Part shown: piece after piece, positions 1 to 11,289 of the stretch
Position numbering within the stretch: position 1 is the first letter of the stretch
Layout: each line of letters starts with the position of its first letter
Assembly: GCA_036897485.1 (NCBI GenBank)
Contig: JAYMTF010000469.1
Coordinates: forward strand, 1-35,777
DNA from: Pelargonium nanum
Taxonomy: Eukaryota > Streptophyta > Magnoliopsida > Geraniales > Geraniaceae
Length of the DNA stretch: 35,777 nt
Direction of reading: 5' to 3'
Made by a program: the position numbers and the translations under genes
Notes under the pieces: model-generated
The model's input: the letters and a program-made list of their open reading frames with translations, nothing else
Database searches by the model: none
Told to the model about the DNA's origin: nothing

Positions 1-29
1 AATAATAATAATAATAATAATAATAATAA
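1..29. repeat. (AAT)n microsatellite
   Basis: Nearly ten perfect AAT units at the left edge, inside the epsin transcription unit. It may extend beyond the window. Confidence 0.9.
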
Positions 30-2850
30 GTAAAACTAGAACACTTGAATTCAGAGTAGTCCCTGCATCCTCTAAAGTAAGAAAGTTTCATGCAGATGTA
101 TTATAAGGCCCATGATGAAACTTCATCCAGACCCACTCTTCCATTTCAATAAAAATAAAGTTACTTTCTATGATTCAATGAAATTTTATTCAACTAAAGA
201 AACTAGATAAACACCTGGAGAGTGACATGGTGTCTGCAGAAGAAAATCAATATTACTCTATTAGCAAATAGAAGTTCTCTATAGAATGTAGATACATACC
301 GAGATGAATATGGACCATCATCATCATAAGCACGGTCCCTATCTCTATCAGAGCTCCTACTTCTTGAGCCATGCTGATACTCGTCAGTGTTTAGGTTGCT
401 TCCTCGGTAATCATCATCTTTATAACCATCTCTGCCATAACGACCTTCATAATCTCTACCAAAACGATCTCCATCACGATTATATGTGTCCCCATTTCTG
501 TTATAGCAGTCATCATCCCTGGAACCCCACTCTCGTTCTCTCCCATAACCATTCCTGTCATCATTCCTGCAACCATAGCGACCTTCATAACGATCATCAT
601 CATATCTATCACCACGTGAACTTGTAGAGGATGTACGAAACCTATTGAGTCATATAAATAATCATAAAGCACGGCCAGGAAAATCTGTGAGAGAACATTC
701 TAGAGAATCCTTGTATATCAATTCAATTGTGTGAATCTGCAGATTTCAGACAGTGAAGTAAAGGAGAAACCTAAACTCATACAGGAAGTAAAACCAATAT
801 CCTAAGGAGAGAAGCAAATTCACCAAAAAAATTCTTCCCTCCCAGCACTTTTAGGCTGGATTGAAAATGCCACCCATGAAACCAAAGCCCAAAACAATAA
901 ATGAATACATAGAAGTATTGGTAAGTATGAAGTAAGAATGCACTCACATACAGACACACACGTGTGGTGTGTGTGTCCTGATATTGAATAAATACCATAT
1001 GGAAATAAATATAACTAAAACATATTTGTAAAATAATAGAAAGATTGGAAGAAATTAAAATATGATGGAGGACAACAATTGCCAGGAAGTTTTGTTAGAT
1101 TTCAATAATGGGTTACAAATAATGGTTTGGGCTTCCACTACTGAAAGGTCAACCTTATTAGTAGGGTTTGGCTTCCACCATTATATTTAGCTCATTCTCT
1201 TTATATTTTTCCAATGTGGGACAATTACCCACTTCAACAAGTTTCAATTGGAAACCTCCCAACAAATACAATACTACTTCCTTTGTTTTAGAAATGTCCA
1301 AGGCTCCATGAATGGAACACTAAAGTCCATTAGAAGAACTCCTGGATAATGCTACTACCAATCAGTGAAAGAAAACTAGAATAACGTAATATCAAACTGA
1401 CAGTTAACTGCATGGCAAATGAAAAAACAAATATAGTGTATAAATCACGCAGCATCCTACAATTATAGTGAAGCATTGTCAAATCTTAGAAAACTCTTGA
1501 TCCAGGAATAAATACTGAAAATGGTAGAAAAGACCAGTCATGTAAAGATATAACAGATTATAACAGTTCTTTAGGATATACTTACTTTTCCCTGTTAGCT
1601 GCAGCCTTCTGTCTAACTTCAACTATCATCTCTTTATCATTTACAAGGGCCACAAGACTCTGTGATTTCTTTCTGACATTGTTTCCTTGGTCCCTTCCAC
1701 TAGAGTCAATATATTGGAATCCGGATAATGTCTGTGCAATAGAATAGGCACAACTTAGACTATACAATACGCAATAAATGAATGATAATGTATAGACGTA
1801 CTATTGTGTGAGTATTAAGGGACTTGAAATTACAGATATTTGGTAAGCGTGTTCCCTGATGTCATCTATGACACGTTCTGACCCATGAGCTACCAGGTAT
1901 TCCAAGACAGTCAAACCCTGAACCTCACCAGAAGAAAATTTTCAGTTCTATGTGGAATTGAAAAGCTGAAAACACGTTGTACAAAATGAAAAAATAAAGG
2001 TCTACAAATGGGATAATTCCATATTTATTTCATGGAACAACATGAACATCAAAAGCAGTAGACAGAGTACAATGAGTTCTAAAAATCACTTAGAAGTTGC
2101 AGAAATCAAATAAATGGGCATCTAACAGTTATTGAAAGCAACACATGAAATGAAATGTGAACCTTGTACACATGCCGCCAGTTCTTGCCAGTGTCACTAA
2201 GCCGCTTCCAGAGTACTGACATGATCATCTGGTATTCATGACTGCATGGGTTTTTAAGAGAAATTCTCAAACAGGAGTACAAAAAGGAAAACCATAATAA
2301 TAAAAGTAATATCAAGCATCAATATAAGAATCAACAAAACTTACTAGTTTCTGGAAGCTTGTGCAATATCTGCTAGAAGAGTTCCATGAGGACCCCAAGG
2401 CTCATTGCTTGTAGCATCAAGAACCTGAAATGCATAGCCAAAAACAATTTTCAATTCATACTACCAGCACAAAAAGAGCACACAGTATTTCTTTGGAAGA
2501 CCATCTATAAACCAATCACATACAACTACAAGGACCTAAGGCATCATTTGCAGGTCTGAGAATTACTTGAAAGATAAACGACAAAGCAACATTATGCAGT
2601 TGCAGATTTATGCAATCAGCCTATACGAGAGAGAAAATATTTACCTTCTGTTCTATTCCAGGAACTTTAAGCACTTTCTTATTCACTTCCCTCTTACTGC
2701 AAGAACATAGTGATAAATCAAACCACATAGGAAAATTTGATTGCAACTTCTTCAATCAAATGAACATATCATAAAAATGCATTAGTTATAGATAATAACA
2801 GTCAGACAGACTTACATGTCCCTAACAGTTTGACCAAAAACCTTCTTCAT
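1..2850 (-). CDS. EPSIN2: Clathrin interactor EPSIN2/3-like, ENTH domain (3' part beyond left edge)
   Basis: Epsin-type adaptor that binds phosphoinositides and clathrin coats in vesicle traffic (family knowledge). Coding exons, read on the minus strand: 2850-2816, 2696-2645, 2424-2345, 2241-2163, 1917-1834, 1731-1586 and 641-300. All have GT/AG borders and phases that join without a break, giving 272 codons plus 2 nt. The start [11 protein letters not shown] is the classic plant epsin N terminus. The ENTH domain covers about residues 20-150, with [37 protein letters not shown] and [15 protein letters not shown]. Exon 7 encodes an Arg/Asp/Tyr/Gly-rich linker ([12 protein letters not shown] and similar). 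The exon at 300 ends in a donor (CG|GTATG), so the gene continues leftwards. A 19-nt frame-compatible micro-exon near 215-235 is possible but I could not confirm it. Clathrin-box and NPF-type motifs of the C-terminal half are not in the window. EPSIN2 and EPSIN3 cannot be told apart here. Confidence 0.93.
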
Positions 2851-4170
2851 TGTAGCTATTCCTCAAAATGAACAATGATCTTCAACTGCGATGCGCAGTT
2901 CGATTCAAACAAAGCTGACTGAAAACACCTTCCTGCACAGTATAATAGAAATCTAATGAATCAGACTTTTTCCACAGCAATGACATAACAGCAGCTGAAA
3001 ACTCCTCTGCTGAGCGAATTCTATTAAATAAGTCGCATATAATTCACATATAAATGCTAATAGAGCAAGTGTTCTGTATCTCTGAATCACACTGACCCCT
3101 TCTGTTGAATGTAATACTTAGTCCCTCTTTACTGTGGAAATTGTTTCACTCAATTAATAAAAGGTCTCTCATTTATACATTAGATTTGTCAATGTACACT
3201 AAGGATTGACATAATTCAAATGAAGTTGCATATAATTGAGCAGGAAAAGCATTTACAGTAGAATTAGCTGCGGTAATTTCATATCATTTAACAGAGAAGA
3301 AAGGAAAGATCTTAAAACACAAATGATGTCAAGCATTGTGTCCATAAGTTGAAGACCCCAAAAAGCAATGAACAATGAATTTCTTACCCAAAAAGAAAAC
3401 AACATAAGGTTGTGTTTGGGAACATGGATTTGATTTTAAATTAATCATTTGAAATTTTGGATTTGAAATGTTGTATTTCAAATACTCAAAGAATTTCAAA
3501 TCACAAGGTAAGAGCTGTCATTTGAAACCTCATTTTCTAAGCATGTTTTGAATGCTATTGGATTTGACTCGAATCCAAATCCAAAATCTTGGAGTTCCCA
3601 AACACTTCATTTAACTCAATACAGCATTTCAAATCAAATGTTGGTTCCCAAATACACCATAAAAGTTATTTAACTTAAGGAACTCAAATCATATGAGCTT
3701 CAAATGAAACATAGGCATTGTTAAATCAATCGAAACTATACTCCTAACCCAATATCAACACAAATCATTAATCTAATAATAAAGCAAAACCCTACCAAGC
3801 GAACCCAATTCTCATCCAAAGAATATAACACTAGAAACCCAATTAAAATGTTAAAACTATTAAACAGGAACGAACAATACCAATCAGAAAAATGGAGAAT
3901 TCACATATCATGAGATTCCGAAGTGAACCCAGAACAAAATTCGACGAATTTATGGGAAATCGAAATCTGTGTCTCGCATACAGATCAGATTGACAGAGAA
4001 AGCAAGATCGAACCTGGTAGAAATGAGCCGGATCCGGGTTCGGAGCGGTCCAATTTGGTTAAAGAATTGAAGAGAAAAGGAGATGGTGAAGCTTCGTAGC
4101 TTCTCTCTGTGGAATTTGGGAGACGAAGAGAGACAGAGCAAAGAAACCAGGACGAAGACAGCGCAACATA
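2851..4170 (-). other. 5' UTR and 5' UTR intron of the epsin gene
   Basis: The first coding exon extends upstream to about 2932, where a GTGCAG acceptor precedes it. A CT-rich non-coding exon lies at about 4170-4014, ending CTACCAG|GTTCG (donor at 4013). The intron between them (4013-2933) is about 1.1 kb and carries a MITE-like insertion. The start of transcription is estimated only from the CT-rich composition. Confidence 0.6.
3408..3659. mobile_element. MITE-like element, PIF/Harbinger type, in the epsin 5' UTR intron
   Basis: The left end reads GGTTGTGTTTGGGAAC. The right end is GTTCCCAAATACACCA, an imperfect inverted copy. TAA flanks both sides (3405-3407 and 3660-3662), fitting the 3-bp TWA target duplication of PIF/Harbinger MITEs. 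The interior is AT-rich with short inverted stretches around ATTTCAAATC. No coding capacity. Confidence 0.6.
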
Positions 4171-4179
4171 CCCGCACAA

Positions 4180-5200
4180 AAATTAGGAAATTATTTTTTT
4201 ATATTTTTTATTGGGTTAATTAATTTTGCTTTTAATTGTTATTAATATTTTGGGGGCAGATCTCAAATAGCTAGGTTAGGCTCGTTAGGGATACTTTTTT
4301 TAATTGCTAAAATTTATTTTTATCATGAACATTTTACATGTTACTGTTATTTAGGGCGGGTCAAACTTGAGAGCTTTTTCCACAATTTCAGTCTGTATTG
4401 CTAACTAAATCACAACGCATTGGTTAATTTGTATATAATTTTGTTTCTAAAAAAGTGACGTAAACTATTAATTGGTGTCATTCAACTATAAATAACAAAC
4501 AAAAATCATTAAACCTACCTTTGGTCAGCCGAAAATGGGGGTTGCAGGTAGAGAAGCGTGAAATCTTGGAGAGAGAGATGAAAATGAAAGGAAAGATAGA
4601 TGTGTAGGTTTGGAATGAGGAAGAAAGAGGCGGGCTCAAAATATGTTGACGGATCATCAACGGACACCTTGTTGATGATCATAAAACCCTAAACGACTCA
4701 TTAGTGGCGACAACGTCGTTTCTTACCACTAAGTTGTGACGGTCATCAACGACGGCCTTCCCGTCGCATAAATTTGGCGTTGAAAAAAATCTTAGCGGTA
4801 ATGTTCCCGCCTTCCATTTGTGACGGCCCATTGCAAAATGCTCGTAGCTGACTTGTGACGGGTAATCTGTATCAACTCCAAAGCTGATTCTCCGACGTTT
4901 TCATTATGTAGCTAAACATTATTTCTCTAATAATAGACTGTAGATCTCTTTTACGTTATTGACTTCTTGATGCGTTGCTTTGAAAAATAACACATTATCG
5001 TCCGCGAACAAAAGATGAGATATCAAGAGACCCCACAACAAGTTTAAAAGAAATAAACTGTGGTGACAATATATATTGAAAATAAATTATAAAAATACAT
5101 TTTTGTGAAGGTCATGTGCAATTTGCCCATCTCTAACCGAAGTAGAGTAGACTCTGTTCCATGGTATCCTCTCCCACAACAGCCCGAAACCTTCATTTCT
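4180..5200. other. Divergent spacer between epsin and FRF copy 1
   Basis: No gene is visible. The two genes point away from each other, so both promoters should lie here. The first 450 bases are very AT-rich. The middle holds the repeat cluster described at 4640-4870, and the last 200 bases lead into a CT-rich leader for the plus-strand gene. Confidence 0.55.
4640..4870. repeat. Hairpin and TTGTGACGG repeat cluster, probable DNA-transposon remnant
   Basis: TTGTGACGG occurs three times (4734-4742, 4818-4826, 4853-4861). GATCATCAAC at 4652-4661 is inverted at 4671-4680 (10-bp stem, 9-nt loop). AAACGAC and GTCGTTT flank the core near 4690-4720. Dense short repeats with GTCG/CGAC palindromes resemble subterminal regions of plant CACTA or MULE elements. 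No boundaries or target duplications were found, so the class is a guess. Confidence 0.45.
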
Positions 5201-5854
5201 ATTCACTCCCAATAGGAAAATTTTGAACTTTCCTGCGACTGGAGCCACTCTCTCTCTGCGTACTGACAAGGATCTACGATTCTCAACTCCAATTTCTCTC
5301 ACTCGCTGAATCGAGTAAGCTACGATCCTTCTATGTATAATTCAGTGTCTACCAATTATCTTCTCATTTTGGCTCTTCCCTTCATCAGTTATGGTCCTTG
5401 TTTTCTATTTTGAAGTTTTGATTACAAAGATTTTGCCTTTGAGCTGAACAGGGCTTGAAATTTTATGGGTTTTTATCTATTTGGGTCTTTTTTTACTTCA
5501 TGCCCATTTTGCAATCATTGTTGTGGTAAATCCATGTTGCTCTTATTGCTGTTCCTGATTGTTTGGAGTGTTGGGTTTTATACAGTTTTGGCTGTGAGCA
5601 CTTCATGCCTACTTGTTGTTTGGTACAATGAATAAGAGAGAAAATGATTTATATGCTTGCTGTATTTGGTTGTTCAATAAGCTGAAGAGAACCCATTTGC
5701 GAAATGCTCATTTTCTTTTGCTACTCAACAACTATCATTTTGACCGGAAAGGGTAGAAACTGTTAGTTCTTAAGTATTCCCTTAGAATAATGCATGTTCG
5801 TTTTTCAATATGGGAGGGGTTTTAAAGGAAATAGTATGCTGTGTTTTGTGACAG
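5200..5854 (+). other. Leader exon and intron inside the start codon of FRF copy 1
   Basis: The non-coding exon runs from about 5200 to 5313, is CT-rich and ends in CTGAATCGA. The intron is 5315-5854 (540 nt), donor GTAAGC, acceptor GTGACAG. If it is retained, an in-frame Met at 5794 or 5836 would give an N-terminal extension instead. Confidence 0.65.
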
Positions 5855-8800
5855 TGGATTCGGACGAGGGTGCTGAAGCATTTGAGAGTTCAGTGGGTGG
5901 GGAGTTGGTTATATGCGAAGGAGAGTCAATTTTAGAACCTCGTGAAGGTATGGAGTTTGAGTCTGAAGATGCCGCCAAGATATTTTATGATGAATATGCA
6001 CGGCAGTTAGGATTTGTTATGCGCGTGATGTCTTGCCGTCGTTCTGAAAGAGATGGGAGGATCCTTGCCCGTCGACTCGGATGTAATAAGGAAGGACATT
6101 GTGTTAGCATACGTGGCAAGTTTGGGGCAGTTAGGAAGCCTCGGCCAAGCACACGGGAGGGGTGTAAGGCAATGATTCATGTAAAGTATGATAAGTCTGG
6201 AAAATGGGTCATAACAAAATTTGTAAAGGACCATAATCATCCACTTGTGGTGTCTCCGCGTGAAGCTCGTCAAACAATGGTAAATAAATTCCTAGTGTTT
6301 ATTGCTAAGAGTATAATAGATATTACTCGGGTGAATGGGTTCATTTTCATCTCTGAGCAAGTATGCAGCTTATTTACTTATTCATGTTCCATAGTAACTC
6401 TTCATAGTGACATGTGCATATCTATGCTTTTATATAATGAAACTCATATTCATATTCATACATCAGGCAGAACCTGTAAACTCAAAATTCATTGTTAATT
6501 GTGAGATAAGTTGGGGCTATTTTTTACCTGAGTTTTCACAATCACAAAATACATGGGTTCTATCAATTCCTCTTGGTTTAATTCATATACATAGTCAAAC
6601 ACCAGCAAACCATATTCAGAATGAAGGTGTCAGAAGTCAAAACCATAATTTCATGTGGGATGTGAAAAAATCAACATTCTTCTAGACAAAGCACAAGACA
6701 AGTAAGAAGGCTTGTTGAATCTCATGAAATTTTGGTTCATCTTTTTATATATTTATTTTTAGAAGTAAGAAGTATTTCTTCTATTACATTATTTTTGTGT
6801 GACAGGACAAGTAGGGTAATTTAAAGGCTTGTTTTCTTCTAAATCTTAATCCATGAAATGATGACATAATCTAATTTCTTGGGGCTAAGCTTCTTAAAAA
6901 AAATGCTTATTTTCTTTGCTTTGTGTGTGTGTGTGTGTGATCTTAAGGTCATTACCGAAGTATAAATGCTTACTAACTTAAGGTGGACATAATTATCGGT
7001 ATGATAGTCTTATCTTTTTTAGTCTGATAGTCTTATCTTAGCACACCTTTGGAACACAGAAATTTAGCAGGCCTTGGGAAGCTTAAATAGAGTTGGCTGG
7101 AAGTAAAAAAGCACAAGAGATGGCCTATATTATATTATATTATATGCGAGTTATTTTGCAACTCCAGTAATCCAAGTCCGGTAATAGGAGGGTTATAGTA
7201 AGTTGACAGCCAACTAGCACTTCAAATATCATGGGCATGAATACTAGAGCGAAACACGTTGGTGTGTTTACTACACAACAACACACTACATCAAATTTCG
7301 GGTGTAGTTATATACAGGCAAGGACTGCTAAGGCATCAAAAGACCTCTTGTAGACGAAGTCCTATAGTGCATGTTGTTTGCAGATGATACTGTCTTAGTT
7401 GGTGAGAAAACTAGGGGTTAACGCTAAATTGGATAGATGGAGTGAAGTTTTATAATCGGAGTTTAGAGTAAGCAGAACAGATATTGAATATGTTGAGAGT
7501 AATTTTAGAAAGAATAAGAGAACAAGTAGTGTTAAAAAATGTTAGAAGATAAAGAAATTATTAAAGTAAACATTTTAGGTACCTTGGATTATAATTTAAA
7601 AAGATAGATAGATTGGCAAGAATGTTAGAATTTAGAAATATGATTAGTGTGGGATATTGAATTGGAGGGTAGCTTCGGAAGTTCTTTGTGACAAAAGAAT
7701 TCCTCTAAAGTTAAAGGGAAAGTCTTATAGATTGGTAAACTATAAAGTTATCTATGTTGTATGACACAAAATGTTGGGCTCCAAAGATGTTGCAAAGTTA
7801 TAAGATGAGGGTAGCGGATATGAGAATGCTTAGTTGGATTTGTGGTAACATAGATTAGGAATAAATTTATTTGAGAAAGAGTTTGGATACCTCAATTGAA
7901 GATGAGCGAACACCGTTTAAGGTGGTTTGGACATGTGTAGCCTAGGGTGATTTGTTACTCGCCAGGAAATGTGGGAAAATTTAATTAGGAGAAACTAAAT
8001 GGGGTAGGGATCGGTTTAAGCTATTATGAAAAGTTGTATTAAGGAAAGATATGATAACGCTTAGCTTAACATATGAGACGTCATTAGATAGAATGGAGTG
8101 GAGAAGGAGAATACAAGCAGAGGATCCCATAGAGTTTTCAGTTTTGTCGAAGGATTCATGTAGCCAACCCAATATCATTTGGAAAAGAGCATGGTTGTTG
8201 TTGGTGGAGTGACTGTTTTTAGGATAGTGGTTAGGAACTGGCCAATGAATGGAAGTATTAAGGAGTGAATCAAGAGTATGTAAATCAAAAGTAATAATTT
8301 ATTACTTATTATTTTTATGGTGGCTGGCAGAAACACTCAAATTATTGTTATCCTGCTCCATATTGAAGGTTTGGGGCAGCATGGGGTTCAACTTACACTG
8401 ACAACGAACTCATGAATTGCGACAATAACAACTTCTGTTTCAAAATTCTCAGGAACCATAACTTTGATCAGGCAAGTGTGCTGCTCAACAATGGGAAATT
8501 TATTTCAAAATTTTCTCGAGTGTTTTGGGAGGGATCAATAATGAATTTGGTTATAAGTGTGATTAGTGTTCGTTGCAAGTCTTCAACATTTATCATAGTA
8601 TAGTATTTCAAAAGTAGTGCACTTGCTGTTCACTTAGACCAGTTCGTATAATTATGTCATGACAAATAATAACTATAACATGTTTGCAGGGAATTGTCAT
8701 AATTTTCGTGCCCACCAACCTCTACCATGTTTGCAAACTTGCTGTTTTCTTGGTGCATATCATTCTTAGAAATTATACGTTCTTCATTTTAGAGACAATT

Positions 8801-9248
8801 GCATATTCATAAGCATCCATGTATGTGCACCTCTTTTTCGAAGAAAAAATACTTATCTCGGCGTGCGACTTTGCAAGCATCCTCATTGTTATTTTCTTAC
8901 ATTTGCGTCTCACACCTGCTTCCTTGTAATTGATCATCTAAAGTAGGTGTTGCTGTTATATCGATGTTTTACAAACTGCTCATGAAGCTGCATTTGAGTA
9001 TCAAAAATGATTTTGATCATGTCTCTTCTGTATTTACTTTGCAGGATGAAAAGGATAAGAAAATTCAGGAACTAACTGCAGATCTGCGGAATAAGAAGCG
9101 ATTATGTGCAGTATATCAAGACCAGCTAACTGCATTTATGAAAATTGTGGAAGAACACAGCGAGCAGCTATCCAAAAAAGTTCAAAATGTAGTTAACAAT
9201 CTTAAAGAATTTGAATCCATAGAGCATGAGCTTTTGCACTATAGATAG
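5314..9248 (+). CDS. FRF: FRF copy 1 (pair A): short FAR1 zinc-finger protein with coiled-coil tail, 209 aa
   Basis: Nuclear DNA-binding protein of the FAR1/FHY3 lineage, reduced to the FAR1 domain. Exons: A of the start codon at 5314, then 5855-6279 and 9045-9248. The start is chosen because the CT-rich leader ends GAATCGA|GTAAGC and the acceptor GTGACAG|TGGATTC completes A^TG. An in-frame TGA lies upstream at 5224-5226 and no other ATG precedes it. FAR1 domain about residues 32-133: [19 protein letters not shown]77 (LGC), C104 (REGC), H127 and H129 (DHNH), spacing C-X26-C-X22-H-X-H. The last exon opens [10 protein letters not shown] and is a 67-residue heptad-like helix. No MULE transposase or SWIM domain is present. 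The family may modulate FHY3/FAR1 targets (inference). A 3' UTR intron (about 9266-9795) starts 17 nt after the stop. Closest remembered relative: At2g43280. Confidence 0.88.
6922..6939. repeat. (GT)n microsatellite
   Basis: Nine GT units inside the long intron of FRF copy 1. Confidence 0.85.
7340..8215 (+). mobile_element. Decayed LINE (non-LTR retrotransposon) reverse-transcriptase fragment
   Basis: Pieces of a plant LINE reverse transcriptase can be read across several frames. [13 protein letters not shown] at 7369-7407 carries the FADD catalytic motif. It is followed by [28 protein letters not shown], an FRYLG motif, [20 protein letters not shown] near 7670-7730, RMLSWICG near 7825, RWFGHV near 7920, and a tail like the conserved C-terminal region. 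Many stops and frameshifts show it is dead. It lies in the same orientation as the host gene. Neither end nor target duplications were found. Confidence 0.75.
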
Positions 9249-9265
9249 CCTCATCATTTTGGAGA

Positions 9266-9795
9266 GTGAGTACTTCAGTCCCCTTCATCTAAACTGGTTT
9301 GTGCACTTTCTTTCTTTTTATTACCGTTTAGATGAAGCCATATGGAGCTGTAATTTCACGTTTTAGTTGGTAGCCTCTGTCACAATATAATTGGCAACTC
9401 AGTTTTTACATGGTTATCCTTTCGCTACACAAACATTTTTCCAAAATCAGTTAAGCCTTCTGTTCAGATTTGAGCATGATATAAGGTCAGATAACAAGTT
9501 CCTTGTCGTTGCTTTATGCCCCTCTTTTTGAGAGTGAAACATGTAGCGAGTTTTCCTTGAATGATGCTGTAAATCAGTGATCAAAACCCGGATTAGATTG
9601 GAGCTTTAACTATAGAAAAGCGAAACCCAGATACAACTAATATTACTGTGAAGTATTCATTTCATATTTGAACGGTTCAAATCATATGTCGACTGGTTTA
9701 GAATCTCTCTCTCTCTCTCTCTAACAGTTGAAGAAAATGATATTGGATATGACCCTGTTTTCCTTTTTCCTTTTTCCTCAAATATTTGACTGCAG
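9266..9795 (+). other. 3' UTR intron of FRF copy 1
   Basis: Donor GGAGA|GTGAGT 17 nt after the stop, acceptor GACTGCAG|GCAGC. FRF copy 2 has an intron at the matching place, which supports it. It contains a (CT)n run at 9704-9722. The downstream UTR exon reaches about 10.1 kb. Confidence 0.55.
9704..9722. repeat. (CT)n microsatellite
   Basis: Nine TC units, within the inferred 3' UTR intron of FRF copy 1 and not far from its acceptor. Confidence 0.8.
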
Positions 9796-10179
9796 GCAGC
9801 AAAAGGAAGAAAAAGTGCCAGAAACCAAGATAGCTTATTGTGTCATGTACAAAATCGCAAGTTCTGATGCAACTGCAAGGATTTTGCTATATATATCAAT
9901 GTTCGCCGATGCCTGGATTCTGGCTAAAAATCAACCTCAATACCTCATTAGGTGTACGTAGCAGCCGGAAAGAATAGTACTGAAATGGATAATGGGAATG
10001 GTTGCGTAAACAGCTTAGACTAAATAGAGCTCAGCATGGGTACTTCATGACTTTAGATGAAGTTCCCCTTTCGATCACTCTCTGTAGACTATAAATAAAT
10101 GTATTCCTTATACTATCATATTTGGTTGTATCTTATAGACATTTGATTTGAAGTCATAATGAAATGAAAGTAATTGTTT

Positions 10180-11080
10180 TTGGCTCACTCTAAAAAAATT
10201 GTTGTGGACATGTATGAATGTAGCTATAATTCTATCCAGTCTGGTGTAAAGCTATGTGCTCATTCATATCTGCGACAGAAAGGTTAAATCTGATACTGTC
10301 AGCCAGTTGGTCTTTTTGTTTGTGTTAGAGTAAATGTATTGAAGTCTTGTAACTTAAACATGAGTTCTGAGTGCTCCGTATGGTTCTTGAGAGATGGAGT
10401 TAGGATCCTGGATACTAAAACACAAGAAACAAGAATGTAAAGAATGAGATCAAATAAAGTCTCATCATTTCAATAGATGAGGTATTTGTAGTTACACACC
10501 AAAATCAATGACATGACGGCGCATGATTAGTCAATAGAGATGTGGGACCCTTGGTTAGCTCTTGGCTTGTCTTTCGGGCATTTTCTTTCTAAGCACTCAA
10601 TCAGGTTTCAGGATCTCTACTTGCTTATAGGGTGTTGTGTTGTTGAGTCATTGTGGCATTGAAAATCTATCGAGCATAGGGTGTATCAGCTTGACGGCTT
10701 TCTCGGGCGCGGGGCACACAAGACTCATGGGGAGCCTCGCTATCAGGCGCCTTATTTTGAACGGCCTTAAATTACAAGGGGTTGTTTCTTAAGGTAGAGC
10801 TTAGAGGTGCTTTGAAGATGCGTGAATTTTGAGGACCCTCACTTTTAAGTAACTCCGTCACATATTACCTTGCTCTAAGATGGATTCTTCTTGAACAACC
10901 TTTTAGACAAGATCAAAACAATTGAAAGATTTTTAGAATAAACCAGAATACTTGAAAGTTTAAGATCTAAATTGGAACGAGTTGGATAGTACATAATCCT
11001 CATCCAAAACAATGAAAATATTTTTTTTAAACCCAAATATATAGAAGTAGTGTAGTTTTCATCAGCAATTTTGATGACGA
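10180..11080. other. Spacer between FRF copies 1 and 2
   Basis: No convincing gene. A richer-GC patch at about 10500-10780 differs from its AT-rich surroundings and may be a retroelement fragment, but I found no motif or boundary. The last part should hold the promoter of FRF copy 2. Confidence 0.4.
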
Positions 11081-11146
11081 AAAAATGCAAGAAAATTGGG
11101 CCCACAGAACTCCAAGGTTGTCTCTGTTGGTTTTCTCTTCGACCAC

Positions 11147-11152
11147 CACGTG
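11147..11152 (+). promoter_or_regulatory. G-box CACGTG at the 5' end of FRF copy 2
   Basis: A perfect CACGTG core (CCACGTGTCC context) about 140 nt upstream of the start-codon exon border, in the proximal promoter or leader. G-boxes bind bZIP and PIF-type bHLH factors, which fits a light-signalling family. No occupancy evidence is available. Confidence 0.4.
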
Positions 11153-11289
11153 TCCACTGTTTCCTCGCGAACATCGGTCCCTTTTTACATCCCAAGATTT
11201 CGTTTCAAACGCTAAATCCTTCTCTACCAAAATCGCTCTAAAAAAAAAAAAACTTCAAAAACCAGAGGCACTGAAAGTTAGTGAATCCC

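Larger units (their letters stand above)
6280..9044 (+). other. Long intron of FRF copy 1
   Basis: Donor ACAATG|GTAAAT and acceptor TTTGCAG|GATGAA, 2,765 nt, phase 0. It contains a (GT)n tract at 6922-6939 and the decayed LINE at 7340-8215. I see no other gene in the remainder. Confidence 0.85.

Noticed and set aside
304..672. His-rich open frame on the plus strand ([11 protein letters not shown] start) and a Met/Val-rich frame on the minus strand
   Set aside because: Both are other frames of epsin exon 7, whose Asp/Arg/Tyr repeats produce the odd compositions. The correct minus-strand frame joins the upstream exon and matches epsins.
1080..1250. Repeated GGCTTCCAC words and CCAATGTGGGACAATTACCC in an epsin intron
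   Set aside because: They resemble words found in plant repeats, but no ends or inverted repeats were found.
4478..5302. Short minus-strand open frames in the divergent spacer
   Set aside because: No motifs or splice support. One overlaps the leader of FRF copy 1 in antisense.
9728..9961. 77-residue open frame after FRF copy 1
   Set aside because: It spans the inferred 3' UTR intron and UTR exon and has no recognisable domain.
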